A stretch of 64,000 nt of DNA from an uncultured Pelagibacteraceae bacterium (GTDB lineage: Bacteria; Pseudomonadota; Alphaproteobacteria; Pelagibacterales; Pelagibacteraceae). The DNA lies in NCBI GenBank assembly GCA_902562875.1, contig CACEVB010000002.1, positions 80,941-144,940 of the forward strand, given 5' to 3'. Within the stretch, counting starts at the first letter, position 1; every line of letters begins with the position of its first letter. The position numbers and the translations under genes were made by a program. Positions 8,099-18,030 of this stretch are shown one piece after another. Under the pieces are notes generated by a model. It saw only the letters and a list, made by a program, of their open reading frames with translations, ran no database searches and was not told where the DNA came from.

Positions 8099-8719
8099 TT
8101 AAATTCTTTTTAATAAGGAGGAATAATTATTTGTAGGTTTGTTTACATTTCTCGTAATTTTATAAAATTCTAAATTCGGTTTTTTTCTATTTTCCAATTC
8201 TTTTGAACCATTATTATCAATATTTAAATATAACTCTATATCTTTCTCATTTAAAATAATTGGTTGTCTATCATGTATTTTAGAAACATTTGTATTGGCA
8301 TTTTCTGTAATAAGACAAAACTCATTGTTAGAAAAGATGCCAGCAAAAAATATTGTTTTCCTGTCCTCTCTGAAAAAAAAGTATGGTGTCTTAGTGCTGC
8401 CTTCTTTTTTCCACTCATAGAAACCATCTGCAACAGCAATACACCTATTAGTTTTTATTAATTTCTTAAAAGAAATTTTTTCATTTATTGTCTCAATTCT
8501 TGCGTTTATCAAAGGTCTAAATTCTTTTTTTTTTGCCCATGATGGAACAATACCCCATTTATGAATTTCAAGAGTATTTCCGTTTAAATATCTTTTTATG
8601 ACCGGTAAATTTTGTTGAGGGTGAGCATTGTAGTTGTCAGTATTATTTACATTAATTGACTTCTTTACAATTTTTATGGTTTTATTGATCGGGTTTGTAA
8701 TTACATATCTTCCACACAT
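8099..8719 (-). CDS. yedK: SRAP-domain protein (YedK/HMCES family)
   Basis: A 206-residue SRAP protein. Members crosslink covalently to abasic sites in single-stranded DNA through Cys2, shielding them. The mature start MCGRYV gives the N-terminal catalytic cysteine after Met removal. GFYEWKKEG holds the conserved Glu, and SKIHDRQPIIL holds the conserved His (family IH-RMP). Also typical are KWGIVPSW and INARIET. The length is within the family range. It is convergent with purK and divergent from the GNAT gene. Confidence 0.93.
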   Translation of the reverse strand: MCGRYVITNPINKTIKIVKKSINVNNTDNYNAHPQQNLPVIKRYLNGNTLEIHKWGIVPSWAKKKEFRPLINARIETINEKISFKKLIKTNRCIAVADGFYEWKKEGSTKTPYFFFREDRKTIFFAGIFSNNEFCLITENANTNVSKIHDRQPIILNEKDIELYLNIDNNGSKELENRKKPNLEFYKITRNVNKPTNNYSSLLKRI

Positions 8720-8766
8720 ATTTTCTTGGTATTAATTCTTAATAAATTATATGATTTTACAAATAT

Positions 8767-9222
8767 ATGAAATCAATACAAAATAATTTTGAAGATACAG
8801 AAGTAAATAAACTTTTACAAAATCATTTTATTGAACTTCGATCGGTTTCCCCTGAGGGTAGTACTCATGTTTTAAGTATTGAGGGATTAAAAAATAAAAG
8901 TATTAAATTCTGGAGTTTATGGGATGAAAGTAAACTTATTGGTTGTGGGGCGTTAAAATTTTTAGACACATATCATGGAGAATTTAAATCAATAAGAGTT
9001 TCAGATAATTTTAGAAAAAAGGGGTATGGAAAGAAAATTATCTATCATCTTATTTCTGAGTCTCAAAAAATGGGTATAAAAAAATTAAGTGTTGAGACTG
9101 GAGCAGGAAATTTTTTTGTACCAGCTAGGAAACTTTTTATTAGTTGTGGCTTCAAACCTTGTAAACCTTTCGCGCATTACAAAGATGATCCAAATTCATG
9201 CTACTTTGATTTAATAATTTAA
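8767..9222 (+). CDS. GNAT-family N-acetyltransferase
   Basis: A 151-residue GNAT. The acetyl-CoA binding motif A is RVSDNFRKKGYGKKII near residues 78-93 (Q/RxxGxG/A). The preceding beta strand GEFKSIRV and the end ISCGFKPCKPFAHYKDDPNSCYF match the small YafP/ElaA-like acetyltransferases. The substrate is unknown and the neighbours give no clue. Confidence 0.85.
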   Translation: MKSIQNNFEDTEVNKLLQNHFIELRSVSPEGSTHVLSIEGLKNKSIKFWSLWDESKLIGCGALKFLDTYHGEFKSIRVSDNFRKKGYGKKIIYHLISESQKMGIKKLSVETGAGNFFVPARKLFISCGFKPCKPFAHYKDDPNSCYFDLII

Positions 9223-9226
9223 TTAA

Positions 9227-9538
9227 TTAATTAATTATTTTTTTCGTTTTTTCAATATTTAATTCTAAGAGAATTGATAAGCTCTCATACAAATCAATCT
9301 CTAAATTATTTTTTTTCTTAATTTTTCTATTTTCTATTTTATCAATTATATATTTAGTTGTTGGTACACCAGTCTCTTTTTCAACAGCTTTATTTGCACC
9401 ATAACTAGCACCAGCGTGATAAACATTTCCAGTTGACACAAGTGTCATAGTGGGAGCAATCATTGCTGTAGATTGAACACAACTATTTAAAAAAATTGTA
9501 ATAAATACGATTGTAATTATTTTATTTTTTATTATCAC
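9227..9538 (-). CDS. Small predicted lipoprotein
   Basis: A 103-residue protein with a signal peptide ending in the lipobox LNSC, so Cys19 would be lipidated. The first part of the mature region is Thr/Ala-rich with a GASYGANKAVEKETG segment, and the C-terminal half is strongly basic and helical. I do not recognise a family. It is convergent with the GNAT gene across a TTAA-repeat stretch that may serve as 3' end of both. Confidence 0.6.
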   Translation of the reverse strand: MIIKNKIITIVFITIFLNSCVQSTAMIAPTMTLVSTGNVYHAGASYGANKAVEKETGVPTTKYIIDKIENRKIKKKNNLEIDLYESLSILLELNIEKTKKIIN

Positions 9539-9603
9539 AGTTTTACTGTACTAAGATTTTATCTTGATACAAGACAGAAATTAAAAATTATTACTAATAT
9601 GAA

Positions 9604-10713
9604 CTATTTTCTTTGTATAACAAACAACTCATTATTAAAATAGAGTCCTTTATATTTATTTACAATTTTTTTTACAGTTTTCTGGTAATTTTTAGATTTT
9701 TCTGCTTTAAAAATTTGTTCATCTGTCATTTGATTTACATACACTGCAGCATTCCACGCAGAAAAAATTACCGAAGTTGCAATACCTCCTGATATTTCGT
9801 TTGGTAATGCTCGTAACATGTATTTAAACTTTTTTGATTTATGGAACTTTATCTCTTTTAATATATCCTTATCTAAATTTGATTTAATATACTTTACTAT
9901 CGAGGGGTATAAAGATGGAAAGGGGTTTTCCTTAGGCCATACCTGCTTAATAATTTTATTTGCAGGGTCTCCCCCACAAGCATGAACAACTATTAATTTT
10001 CCATTTTTTTCAAGCGACTTAATCATTGGTTCAATAACAAATTTTACCTTCTTTTCAGCTGTAACTCTTGATCTATAGGGTTGTGATGCAATTATTATAT
10101 CATAATAGTTTTTTCCATTATTTTTTTTTGGTATTACCTCCTTGAGGGTAAATTCTTGATCTTTTCTGTAGATAACAATTACCGATGGTTCTTTATAGGT
10201 AGGATTTCCTGTCTTTGGATTTCTTTCTACTTGCCATTTCTTGGCTAAAAAATCTTGATTGAGTTTTCTTAATTGAGCGGAAAAATCTAGTGAGGAATTT
10301 CCAGTTAATTTTACTACCTTCCAGTTCATTTTTTTTTGTTTAAACCTGTTATTTGATTTTAAGTTTGTAGATTCAATGTAATTTAAATTTGATATTACAA
10401 ATACAGTATTTTTATGTTCTACAAATCTATCAGGAAGTTTTTCTAGCCCCAATCTTACATCCTCCATGCTAATTTCTTTAGTAGTTACCAATAAAGGGAT
10501 ATTTGGCATTTTTTGATGACATTGTCTCATTACGCTCATCAACAAAGATCCATCACCCATACCTGCGTCAAATAATTTTAAAGCTGGATATTTTGGTTTT
10601 GTACTTTGTATAATTAGCTTTAAGTTATCGGCAATCTTATTTTTTTCGTTTGTTGTAGTAACAAATAACAAATATTTTTGTCTATTATCAAAAAATCTAA
10701 AATTTTTTTTCAT
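9604..10713 (-). CDS. Unrecognised protein with methyltransferase-like fold
   Basis: A 369-residue, highly basic protein with no signal peptide. LFDAGMGDGSLLMSV at residues 47-61 has the D-x-G-x-G-x-G spacing of SAM motif I, and YYDIIIASQPYR followed by LEKNGKLIVVHACGGDP resembles motifs IV-VI of class I methyltransferases. A strand PLLVTTKEIS lies where motif II is expected. Closest in layout are uncharacterised class I enzymes with a C-terminal extension; I cannot name a family. It stands alone, divergent from formate-THF ligase. The methyltransferase call is inference from motif spacing. Confidence 0.5.
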   Translation of the reverse strand: MKKNFRFFDNRQKYLLFVTTTNEKNKIADNLKLIIQSTKPKYPALKLFDAGMGDGSLLMSVMRQCHQKMPNIPLLVTTKEISMEDVRLGLEKLPDRFVEHKNTVFVISNLNYIESTNLKSNNRFKQKKMNWKVVKLTGNSSLDFSAQLRKLNQDFLAKKWQVERNPKTGNPTYKEPSVIVIYRKDQEFTLKEVIPKKNNGKNYYDIIIASQPYRSRVTAEKKVKFVIEPMIKSLEKNGKLIVVHACGGDPANKIIKQVWPKENPFPSLYPSIVKYIKSNLDKDILKEIKFHKSKKFKYMLRALPNEISGGIATSVIFSAWNAAVYVNQMTDEQIFKAEKSKNYQKTVKKIVNKYKGLYFNNELFVIQRK

Positions 10714-10812
10714 AAGTGATTTTACGCTAGAAAATTAAAATGTATAATTTAAATTAATTCTTTAAAAATGAAAGAATAAAGTATATTAAATAACTCTCTA
10801 ATTTGTTGATAA

Positions 10813-12501
10813 ATGAGCAAAATAAAATCTGATATTGAGATTGCAAGAAAAGCAAGATTGAGACCTATTAAAGATATTTTAAAAAGATTAAAAGTTCCTG
10901 ATAAACCTGAAGCATTTAGTCCAATGGGAAGACATATAGCGAAAATTAATTTTGAATATTTAAAAAAAATAAATAAAAAAAAAGACGGAAAATTAATTTT
11001 AGTAACTGCTATATCTCCAACGCCGGCTGGTGAAGGAAAAACAACCACGTCTGTTGGGCTATCAGACGGAATTAATAAAATTGGTTATAACAGCACAGTA
11101 TGTCTAAGAGAACCAAGTTTAGGACCATCATTTGGTATGAAGGGAGGTGCGGCAGGTGGAGGATATTCACAAGTCGTTCCAATGGAACAAATAAATTTAC
11201 ATTTCACTGGAGATTTTCACGCTATTACATCTGCACATAATCTATTGTCTGCATTGATTGATAATCATATTTATTGGGGAAATAAACTAAACTTCGATGA
11301 AAATAAAATTGTATGGAAAAGAGTAATGGATATGAATGATAGAGCATTAAGATTTGTAAATATTAATACAAAAGGAGTTTCTAAAGATTTTATTAGAGAA
11401 GATGGATTTGATATTACTGTTGCATCTGAGGTGATGGCAATATTTTGTTTAGCAAATGATTTGAAAGATCTTGAGCAAAGAATAGGTAATATTACGATAG
11501 CGTATAACAAAAATAATAAAGCAATTTTTGCTAAAGATCTAAACGCTCAGGGTCCTATGACAGTTTTATTAAAAGAGGCTCTAAGACCGAATGTTACTCA
11601 AACACTTGAACATAATCCTGCGATTATTCATGGTGGACCTTTTGCAAATATAGCTCATGGTTGTAACTCCGTAATTGCTACTAAAACAGCATTAAAATTA
11701 TCTGATTATGTTGTTACCGAAGCTGGGTTTGGTGCAGATCTTGGTGCTGAAAAATTTTTAAATATTAAATGTAGAAAATCAAAAATTATACCAAGTTGTG
11801 TTGTAATAGTAGCAACAGTGAGAGCATTAAAAATGCATGGCGGACTTGAAAAAAATAATTTAAAAGAAGAAAATTTGGATGCTTTGAAAAAAGGTTTAGT
11901 CAACTTAGAGAGGCATATCGAAAATATAAAAAAATTTGGTTTAGAGCCGATAGTTGCTATAAATAATTTTATATATGATACAATTAAAGAGATAGACGTA
12001 ATAAAAAAATTTTGTAAAGGAGTTTGTACTCAGGTTAGCGTTTGCTCCCATTGGGCTAATGGTGGAAAAGGTGCGAAGGATTTAGCAAAAAAAGTTATTA
12101 AAATTTGTAAGAAATCGAAAACAAAAAAATTTAATTATTTATATAATGAGAAACTTCCTCTGTGGGATAAAATTGAAAAAATTGCAAAAGAAATATATGG
12201 AGCAAACAAAATTATTGCATCGGATGATGTTAAAAGAAATTTAAAAAAATTTGAGATAAACGGATATAAAAATTTACCAGTATGTATAGCTAAAACTCAA
12301 TATAGTTTTTCAGTTGATCCTAAGTTGGTAGGAGCTCCCTATGATCATGAAATACCGATTAGAGAAGTTAGACTTTCGTCAGGAGCAAACTTTATTGTGG
12401 TTGTATGCGGATCTATAATGACAATGCCAGGACTTCCAAAAAAACCAGCCGCTGACAAAATAAAATTAAATAATAAAGGTGAAACTGAGGGTTTATTTTA
12501 A
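10813..12501 (+). CDS. fhs: Formate-tetrahydrofolate ligase
   Basis: A 562-residue Fhs that makes 10-formyl-THF from formate, ATP and THF. It has the P-loop [17 protein letters not shown] near residues 70-86, [28 protein letters not shown] split as the conserved Fhs core, and [15 protein letters not shown]. The length is normal. It complements the MetF-like and DmdA-like proteins by feeding or draining the C1-THF pool. Its 3' end overlaps convergent gshB by 4 bases. Confidence 0.95.
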   Translation: MSKIKSDIEIARKARLRPIKDILKRLKVPDKPEAFSPMGRHIAKINFEYLKKINKKKDGKLILVTAISPTPAGEGKTTTSVGLSDGINKIGYNSTVCLREPSLGPSFGMKGGAAGGGYSQVVPMEQINLHFTGDFHAITSAHNLLSALIDNHIYWGNKLNFDENKIVWKRVMDMNDRALRFVNINTKGVSKDFIREDGFDITVASEVMAIFCLANDLKDLEQRIGNITIAYNKNNKAIFAKDLNAQGPMTVLLKEALRPNVTQTLEHNPAIIHGGPFANIAHGCNSVIATKTALKLSDYVVTEAGFGADLGAEKFLNIKCRKSKIIPSCVVIVATVRALKMHGGLEKNNLKEENLDALKKGLVNLERHIENIKKFGLEPIVAINNFIYDTIKEIDVIKKFCKGVCTQVSVCSHWANGGKGAKDLAKKVIKICKKSKTKKFNYLYNEKLPLWDKIEKIAKEIYGANKIIASDDVKRNLKKFEINGYKNLPVCIAKTQYSFSVDPKLVGAPYDHEIPIREVRLSSGANFIVVVCGSIMTMPGLPKKPAADKIKLNNKGETEGLF

Positions 12502-13433
12502 TAAATCAAACCATCCCAAAAGACTTTTGATAAATCGTTACCTGTAAGTTGTTTGTATTGAGCTAATCCAGTAGGGGATGTAATGTTGATATCACCGATT
12601 ATGAAATTTGATACAAAATCTATACCAGCAAAATAAACATTATTTTTTAATAAATCTTTTGCAATAATTGTCGATATTTTTTTTTCTTTATAATTTAAAG
12701 TTGTTTTAATCGCCGACCCTCCTTGAGATATATTAGAAAGAATTGAGCCTTTTGGTGGAACTCTTCTAATTGCTCCACAAACTTTACCATTAATTATAAA
12801 TACCCTTTTATCTCCCTTGCTTACTGCTGGTAGAAATTTTTGAACCATTACATGCCCGTTTTTAGATAAATATAACGATAATTTGTTTTTATTTAATTTA
12901 TTTTTTATTAATTGGACATCTTTACCTGCGTAACCATGAATAGGTTTGATTACAATTTTCTTGTATTTATTATGAAATTTATAAATTTCGTTCATGTCTT
13001 TGGTAAATATAGTTGGGGGCATATATTTAAAAAATTTAGATGAGTAAAATTTTTCTGATATATTTCTAATAGACAAGGGGTCATTAATAACTTTTACTTT
13101 TGAGATTATTTTTTCAAGATACAAAGTTGAATTTATGTACTCAATATTAAAGGGAGGATTTTGTCTGATTAAAAGAAATTTCGATTTTACTAAATTTAAA
13201 TCTTTTTTACCACTTTTTAAGAAAAAATTTTTTTTTCTGTCAAAAAATTTTACAAAATACCCTTTGGCTGAAACTTTTTTATTAGTTAAAGTAAGTTCAG
13301 CTGTCTGATACCAAAATATTTTAAAGCCTCTTCTTTGTGCTTCTAAACAAAGTAAGTATGTAGTATCTGTATAAATATTAATTGATTTAATATTATCAGC
13401 TTGTACAGCAATTATTTTTTTTATTTTTTCCAA
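12498..13433 (-). CDS. gshB: Glutathione synthetase (GshB)
   Basis: A 311-residue ATP-grasp ligase that joins glycine to gamma-glutamylcysteine. It has the [11 protein letters not shown] motif typical of prokaryotic GshB, the phosphate-binding [15 protein letters not shown], and NISQGGSA near the C-terminus, then [11 protein letters not shown], the family signature. It lies one base after gshA, completing glutathione synthesis in one operon. Confidence 0.92.
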   Translation of the reverse strand: MEKIKKIIAVQADNIKSINIYTDTTYLLCLEAQRRGFKIFWYQTAELTLTNKKVSAKGYFVKFFDRKKNFFLKSGKKDLNLVKSKFLLIRQNPPFNIEYINSTLYLEKIISKVKVINDPLSIRNISEKFYSSKFFKYMPPTIFTKDMNEIYKFHNKYKKIVIKPIHGYAGKDVQLIKNKLNKNKLSLYLSKNGHVMVQKFLPAVSKGDKRVFIINGKVCGAIRRVPPKGSILSNISQGGSAIKTTLNYKEKKISTIIAKDLLKNNVYFAGIDFVSNFIIGDINITSPTGLAQYKQLTGNDLSKVFWDGLIY

Positions 13434-13434
13434 T

Positions 13435-14694
13435 TTATGCGATTTTAAGTGATTTTTCAGCTTTTGTCTTTTTTTCTAACAACATGTTTTCAATATTTTT
13501 TAAGTAAATAGTTTCATTATTTTTTTTGGTATTAATATAATTTCTTTTAATCAAACCTTTTCTACTTATATCTAAAAAAATATTACCCCACTCTACAATA
13601 TCTTTACCATTAATTTCTGTTTTAAGACCTTTTTTTGGTGCTTCAAAGTATGCATTTAAAACTTCATTTGGTTTCCACTTACTTAAAGTGTCCAGTGCTT
13701 CTTCAAGATTTCCATAAATTAAACCTGTAAAAAATGCTGGTGCAGCACAATGACAATCCCACTCGCACGCATCTATTGATCTGATCTCTAAATATTGTTT
13801 TAACCTTATTTCAGTAAATATAGTGCTCAAGTGTGTTTCTAAATCTTTTTTTGTTGGAGACTCCCTGTCTATCTCATTTATATTGTTTTCCATATAGTCT
13901 TTAAATGTGTATTTTTTTGGAAATAAATAATTAGAATTTTTTATTATAAATAATAATGGATAATTTAAACAAAAGTCTGCATATTTTTCAAAGTTCATAT
14001 TTTCTAGAAAAATTTTTGGTAATCCTCCCCTTGAAGTGTTTTGCCAAACATAAGCTCTATAGGATAAAAATTGACTAAAAACTTTTTCTCTTATTGATGA
14101 ATTGGCAAATAAAGAGATTGATAAAGGAGATAAATAACTACACAATTTAAAAATATCTGAAAAATTTTTTTCGTTTGAATAATCTAGATTTATTTGAGTA
14201 CCCGCAGTTTGATACATCATCTCTAAACTTAATCTTCCATCTTTAGGCATTTCTTTAGTCATAACATGATATCTTTTTTTGGGGTTTGATGGAACATCTT
14301 TTAATTTTGTGAGTGGATCGTACCCAATCGACATAAGATCTAAATCTAGTTTTTTACAAGCTTGAATTAATTGTTCTTGAAATTGAAAAGACTCCGCACA
14401 CGCTTCGTGAATATTTTTTAACTTTTCTCCAGCTAACTCTATTTGATTACCTGGCTCCAATGTTACTTGTTTTCCATTTAATTCTAAACCAATTAAATTT
14501 TCATTTTCTTTTACTTTATTCCATCCAAAATTTTCGTGTAAAAATTGTAAAACACTAGAAATTTTTTTATAGTTTGATCTATTATTTGTTTTTTTATCAA
14601 AAATAAATTTCTCATTTTCAATCCCAATATTTTTTTCATCTTTATTGCCTGCAACAAAATGATTTATTATGTCTTCTATAGTTTCAATTTTCAT
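13435..14694 (-). CDS. gshA: Glutamate-cysteine ligase (GshA, plant/alphaproteobacterial type)
   Basis: A 419-residue ligase of the GCS2 type used by plants and alphaproteobacteria. It has IGIENEKFIFD near residues 23-33, GLELNGKQVTLEPGNQIELAG (19 of these match the substrate-binding core), MYQTAGTQINLDYS and the C-terminal EIRSIDACEWD. It catalyses the first committed step of glutathione synthesis. The start overlaps the upstream amidotransferase gene by 11 bases. Confidence 0.9.
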   Translation of the reverse strand: MKIETIEDIINHFVAGNKDEKNIGIENEKFIFDKKTNNRSNYKKISSVLQFLHENFGWNKVKENENLIGLELNGKQVTLEPGNQIELAGEKLKNIHEACAESFQFQEQLIQACKKLDLDLMSIGYDPLTKLKDVPSNPKKRYHVMTKEMPKDGRLSLEMMYQTAGTQINLDYSNEKNFSDIFKLCSYLSPLSISLFANSSIREKVFSQFLSYRAYVWQNTSRGGLPKIFLENMNFEKYADFCLNYPLLFIIKNSNYLFPKKYTFKDYMENNINEIDRESPTKKDLETHLSTIFTEIRLKQYLEIRSIDACEWDCHCAAPAFFTGLIYGNLEEALDTLSKWKPNEVLNAYFEAPKKGLKTEINGKDIVEWGNIFLDISRKGLIKRNYINTKKNNETIYLKNIENMLLEKKTKAEKSLKIA

Positions 14695-15475
14695 TTAAAT
14701 AACTAATCCAATTTTCTAATTCCCTCATTCTTGAAACTTTTTCAGTATTTTTTATTTCTTTTTCTATCATTTTTACGTGTGTATCAATTTCATCCTGATC
14801 CTTAAAAGCTCCTTTATTTAATAATCGCTCTTTTCTAAAATGTATTAAACTTACCATTTTCTCATAGGTTATCTCTGGATGATATTGTATACCCCAAATG
14901 TCTGAGACACTTGTTTTAAAATTTAGTGCCATTACTTTATTCAAATTATTTGATGATAAAAGAACTGCATTACTTGGTATCTTAACAACCTCATCAAAAT
15001 TAAATGCAGGAGAATTAAATTTATTTTGTTTTTTTTGATAAATGCGATGATTAAGTCCGTCTTTATTTATTTTAATTTTATGAGCTATTCCTCTATGTGC
15101 GCCTCTTATTGATTTTTTGACTTCTCCACCAGCTACTGTCACTGCTACTTGTAGACCCCAACAAATGGCTAGAATTTTTTTTATTTTCTTTTGACATTCT
15201 CTCATAAAATCAATTTGCCTTCTAATTTCCTCGGTATTATCATAGATGTTTAAACTACTTCCACCCCATATTAATCCATCATATTTTTCTAATTCATCTA
15301 TTGAACTTTTTAAATTTGTGTCAGATGATGGATTTGCAATATCTATATTTAATTCTTTTTTATAAAAATTTATACTTTCAATAAGACTTTCAGTGTGGGT
15401 GTTTATACCTACATTAGTAAATTCACTATTCTCTTCTCTGGTATTACCCTCAACTATAAGAATTTTTTTTACCAT
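14684..15475 (-). CDS. Class I glutamine amidotransferase (GMP-synthase-like)
   Basis: A 263-residue class I GATase. The nucleophile elbow is AICWGLQVA near residues 102-110 with the catalytic Cys, and the His-Glu pair is in IQYHPEIT near 198-205. There is no synthetase domain, so it is a stand-alone amidotransferase or gamma-glutamyl hydrolase. It is embedded between gpsA and gshA with overlaps on both sides. A role in gamma-glutamyl or glutathione turnover is possible from location only. It resembles GMP-synthase-like proteins of unknown substrate such as the PuuD/GuaA-N group. Confidence 0.78.
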   Translation of the reverse strand: MVKKILIVEGNTREENSEFTNVGINTHTESLIESINFYKKELNIDIANPSSDTNLKSSIDELEKYDGLIWGGSSLNIYDNTEEIRRQIDFMRECQKKIKKILAICWGLQVAVTVAGGEVKKSIRGAHRGIAHKIKINKDGLNHRIYQKKQNKFNSPAFNFDEVVKIPSNAVLLSSNNLNKVMALNFKTSVSDIWGIQYHPEITYEKMVSLIHFRKERLLNKGAFKDQDEIDTHVKMIEKEIKNTEKVSRMRELENWISYLNEN

Positions 15476-16494
15476 TTAATCTCTAATTTTTTATTTTTGC
15501 AAATAGAGTCTATTAAAGCAAACATTATTGGGAATTTATCTCTTTTAAATTTTTTTTGTATAGCAGGTCCAACCTCGATAGCTAAGTCACATCCTTCTGT
15601 GGTTATATTTTTCATCTCAAGTTTTTTTATATTTAAATATTTTTTGCCATTACCGAGGTAGTATCCCATTTTACTATTTCTGCCACCCGCAATACTAACA
15701 TATAAATCGCCTAACCCTGCTAACCCGTAAACTGTTTCTGGACGACCATTCATTTTTTTGGTAAAGATTTCCATTTCATTCAGAGATTTTGTGAATAATG
15801 CAGATGAAGTGTTATGAAAGTATTTACGTCTAATATTCTCGTCTAGTTTATAACCACTTAAGCCTATCGAAGCCCCGATTAACATTGCATATATATTTTT
15901 AACAGCACCCAAAATTTCAACACCTATAACATCTTTCGTGACCTCAGTATTATAATAGTCAGTTGATATTGATTTGCTTACTTGATTTGCGATAGAAATG
16001 TTTTGATTAGCAATTACAGTGCTAGTTCGAACTTTATTAATTAAACCTGCTGCGAGGCATGGACCTTTAATAGACGTTATGTTCTGTTTTGGTAAACCTC
16101 TTATTCTGAATGCATTATTTATTTTATTTGAAATTGTTATTATCTTATTTTTATAAACGGATAGTCCTTTGGTCAATATTATTAAATAATATTTTTTAAC
16201 ATAGTTGTTTACAAGTTCCTGGCTAACCCAATCTATTCCTTTAGAGCTTACAGCTATAACAACATAATTATAATTTTTTTTTAATTCAGTTTTTAAAAAT
16301 TTACAATCTAGTATTTTTAATTTTTTTGGCAAGTGAGATTTAAGTAAAGGGTGATATCTATTTTTTTTTAATTTTTTTATCAGTTTACTCTCTATTTGTG
16401 TACCAATTAATGTAACTTTATTATTATTTTCTGTGCATGGCAGTGAAAAAGCAGACCCCATCGCTCCTGCGCCTATTATTAAAATATTTTTCAT
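15469..16494 (-). CDS. gpsA: Glycerol-3-phosphate dehydrogenase [NAD(P)+] (GpsA)
   Basis: A 341-residue NAD(P)-dependent dehydrogenase that interconverts DHAP and sn-glycerol 3-phosphate. It has a dinucleotide-binding GAGAMGSAF at residues 7-15, TKGLSVY, IKGPCLAAGL, and the GVEILGAVKNIYAM segment containing the catalytic Lys, followed by GLAGLGDLYVS. It lies two bases after glpK, so glycerol uptake and phospholipid precursor supply are joined in one unit. Confidence 0.92.
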   Translation of the reverse strand: MKNILIIGAGAMGSAFSLPCTENNNKVTLIGTQIESKLIKKLKKNRYHPLLKSHLPKKLKILDCKFLKTELKKNYNYVVIAVSSKGIDWVSQELVNNYVKKYYLIILTKGLSVYKNKIITISNKINNAFRIRGLPKQNITSIKGPCLAAGLINKVRTSTVIANQNISIANQVSKSISTDYYNTEVTKDVIGVEILGAVKNIYAMLIGASIGLSGYKLDENIRRKYFHNTSSALFTKSLNEMEIFTKKMNGRPETVYGLAGLGDLYVSIAGGRNSKMGYYLGNGKKYLNIKKLEMKNITTEGCDLAIEVGPAIQKKFKRDKFPIMFALIDSICKNKKLEIKW

Positions 16495-16495
16495 A

Positions 16496-17974
16496 TTATT
16501 TTAGAGTTTTTCTAATTGCTTGGGTCCAACCATTCAACAACTTTAATCTGTGTTTATCTGCCATTTTTGGATAAAATTTTTTACTAATTTTCAGTTTTTT
16601 TGAAATATTAGGTAAAGATTTATAAACACCTCTGCCATAACCGGCAATTAAAGCAGCACCTAATGCGGTAGTCTCAATCACTTTTGGTCTTATTATATCA
16701 AGTTTTGTAATATTAGATAAAAATTGAAGAAACCAATTATTTTTAACCATTCCCCCATCAACTTTCATTAAGCTTGGATTAATTCCGTCGTTTTTCATAG
16801 AGTTTATTAAGTCTAGTGTTTGGTAAGCTACTGACTCAAGTGTTGCTCTTATTATTTCATTTCTACCGGTATCTCTTGTTAATCCTGTAAGGGTGCCTCT
16901 TGCATCTGATTTCCAATAAGGAGCCCCCAGCCCAGTAAAAGCTGGAACAAAGTAAACATTATTATTATTTTTAATATTTAAAGAAATTTTTTCAGTTTCA
17001 TAAGCATATTTAATAATTTTTAATTTATCTCTTAACCATTGTATGCCCGCTCCTGCAATAAAAATAGAGCCCTCCAAAGCAAATGTAGATTTGTTATTAA
17101 TTCTATAACATATTGTTGATAATAGTTTATTTTTTGATTTTAAAATTTTATTACCTGTATTCACTATTATAAAAGCCCCAGTTCCATAAGTAATTTTAGT
17201 AGAACCTAATTTAAAGCATCCTTGTCCCAATGCAGCTGCTTGTTGATCTCCAATTACTCCATTAATTGGATAAGACCCTTTAATAATAGATTTATTAGTT
17301 TTGCCAAAATAATCTGCGGAATTTTTAATAGATGGTAAAATACTTGCTGGTATTTTTAATAAATTTAATATTTCTTTATCCCAGACATTTTTTTTTATAT
17401 TAAAAATCATTGTTCTAGAAGCATTTGTAGCATCTGTTGCATGAATTTTACCTTTAGTTAATTTCCAAATTAAATATGTATCGATTGTCCCAAATAATAA
17501 TCTCTTTTTTTTTATTAATTTTTGTGCAAGTGATACGTTATCTAATACCCATTTAATTTTAGTGCCTGAAAAGTAAGGATCTAAAATTAAACCAGTTCGA
17601 GATTTTATAATTTTTTCATAACCTTTTTTTTTTAATTTCTCACATAATTCATGAGTTCTTCTGTCCTGCCATACAATAGCATTATAAACACATTTACCAG
17701 TTTTTTTGTCCCAAAGCAGGGTTGTTTCTCTTTGATTTGTAATACCAAGAGTTAAAATTTTACCTTTAAGCGATTTGCTTTTATTTATAACTTTTTTGAG
17801 AACTTCTTTTGTTGTATTCCATATCTCGTTGGGATTATGCTCCACCCAACCATTTCTAGGAAAGTATTGCTTAAATTCTTTCCTATAAATAAAAATTGGT
17901 TTCCCATTTAAATCAAACAAAACTGATCTTGTTGAGGTTGTTCCTTGATCAATTGCGACTATAAAATTTTTCAC
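16496..17974 (-). CDS. glpK: Glycerol kinase (GlpK)
   Basis: A 492-residue FGGY kinase phosphorylating glycerol to glycerol 3-phosphate. It has AIDQGTTSTRSVLFD at residues 7-21 (phosphate 1 motif), TNQRETTLLWDKKTG, IVWQDRRTHELC, and VFVPAFTGLGAPYW-type and MKVDGGMVKNN near the C-terminus. The length is standard. It is first gene of the glpK-gpsA-GATase-gshA-gshB group and divergent from the ammonia-lyase gene. Confidence 0.95.
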   Translation of the reverse strand: MKNFIVAIDQGTTSTRSVLFDLNGKPIFIYRKEFKQYFPRNGWVEHNPNEIWNTTKEVLKKVINKSKSLKGKILTLGITNQRETTLLWDKKTGKCVYNAIVWQDRRTHELCEKLKKKGYEKIIKSRTGLILDPYFSGTKIKWVLDNVSLAQKLIKKKRLLFGTIDTYLIWKLTKGKIHATDATNASRTMIFNIKKNVWDKEILNLLKIPASILPSIKNSADYFGKTNKSIIKGSYPINGVIGDQQAAALGQGCFKLGSTKITYGTGAFIIVNTGNKILKSKNKLLSTICYRINNKSTFALEGSIFIAGAGIQWLRDKLKIIKYAYETEKISLNIKNNNNVYFVPAFTGLGAPYWKSDARGTLTGLTRDTGRNEIIRATLESVAYQTLDLINSMKNDGINPSLMKVDGGMVKNNWFLQFLSNITKLDIIRPKVIETTALGAALIAGYGRGVYKSLPNISKKLKISKKFYPKMADKHRLKLLNGWTQAIRKTLK

Positions 17975-18030
17975 ACTTATAAATTATAATATATTGTTTA
18001 AAATAAAATTAAATATACATTATTTGATAA

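Noticed and set aside
9220-9240. TTAA/TAAT tandem run
   Set aside because: Simple AT repeat at the 3' ends of two converging genes; too weak for a hairpin and without a T-run pattern. Could help termination but not callable.
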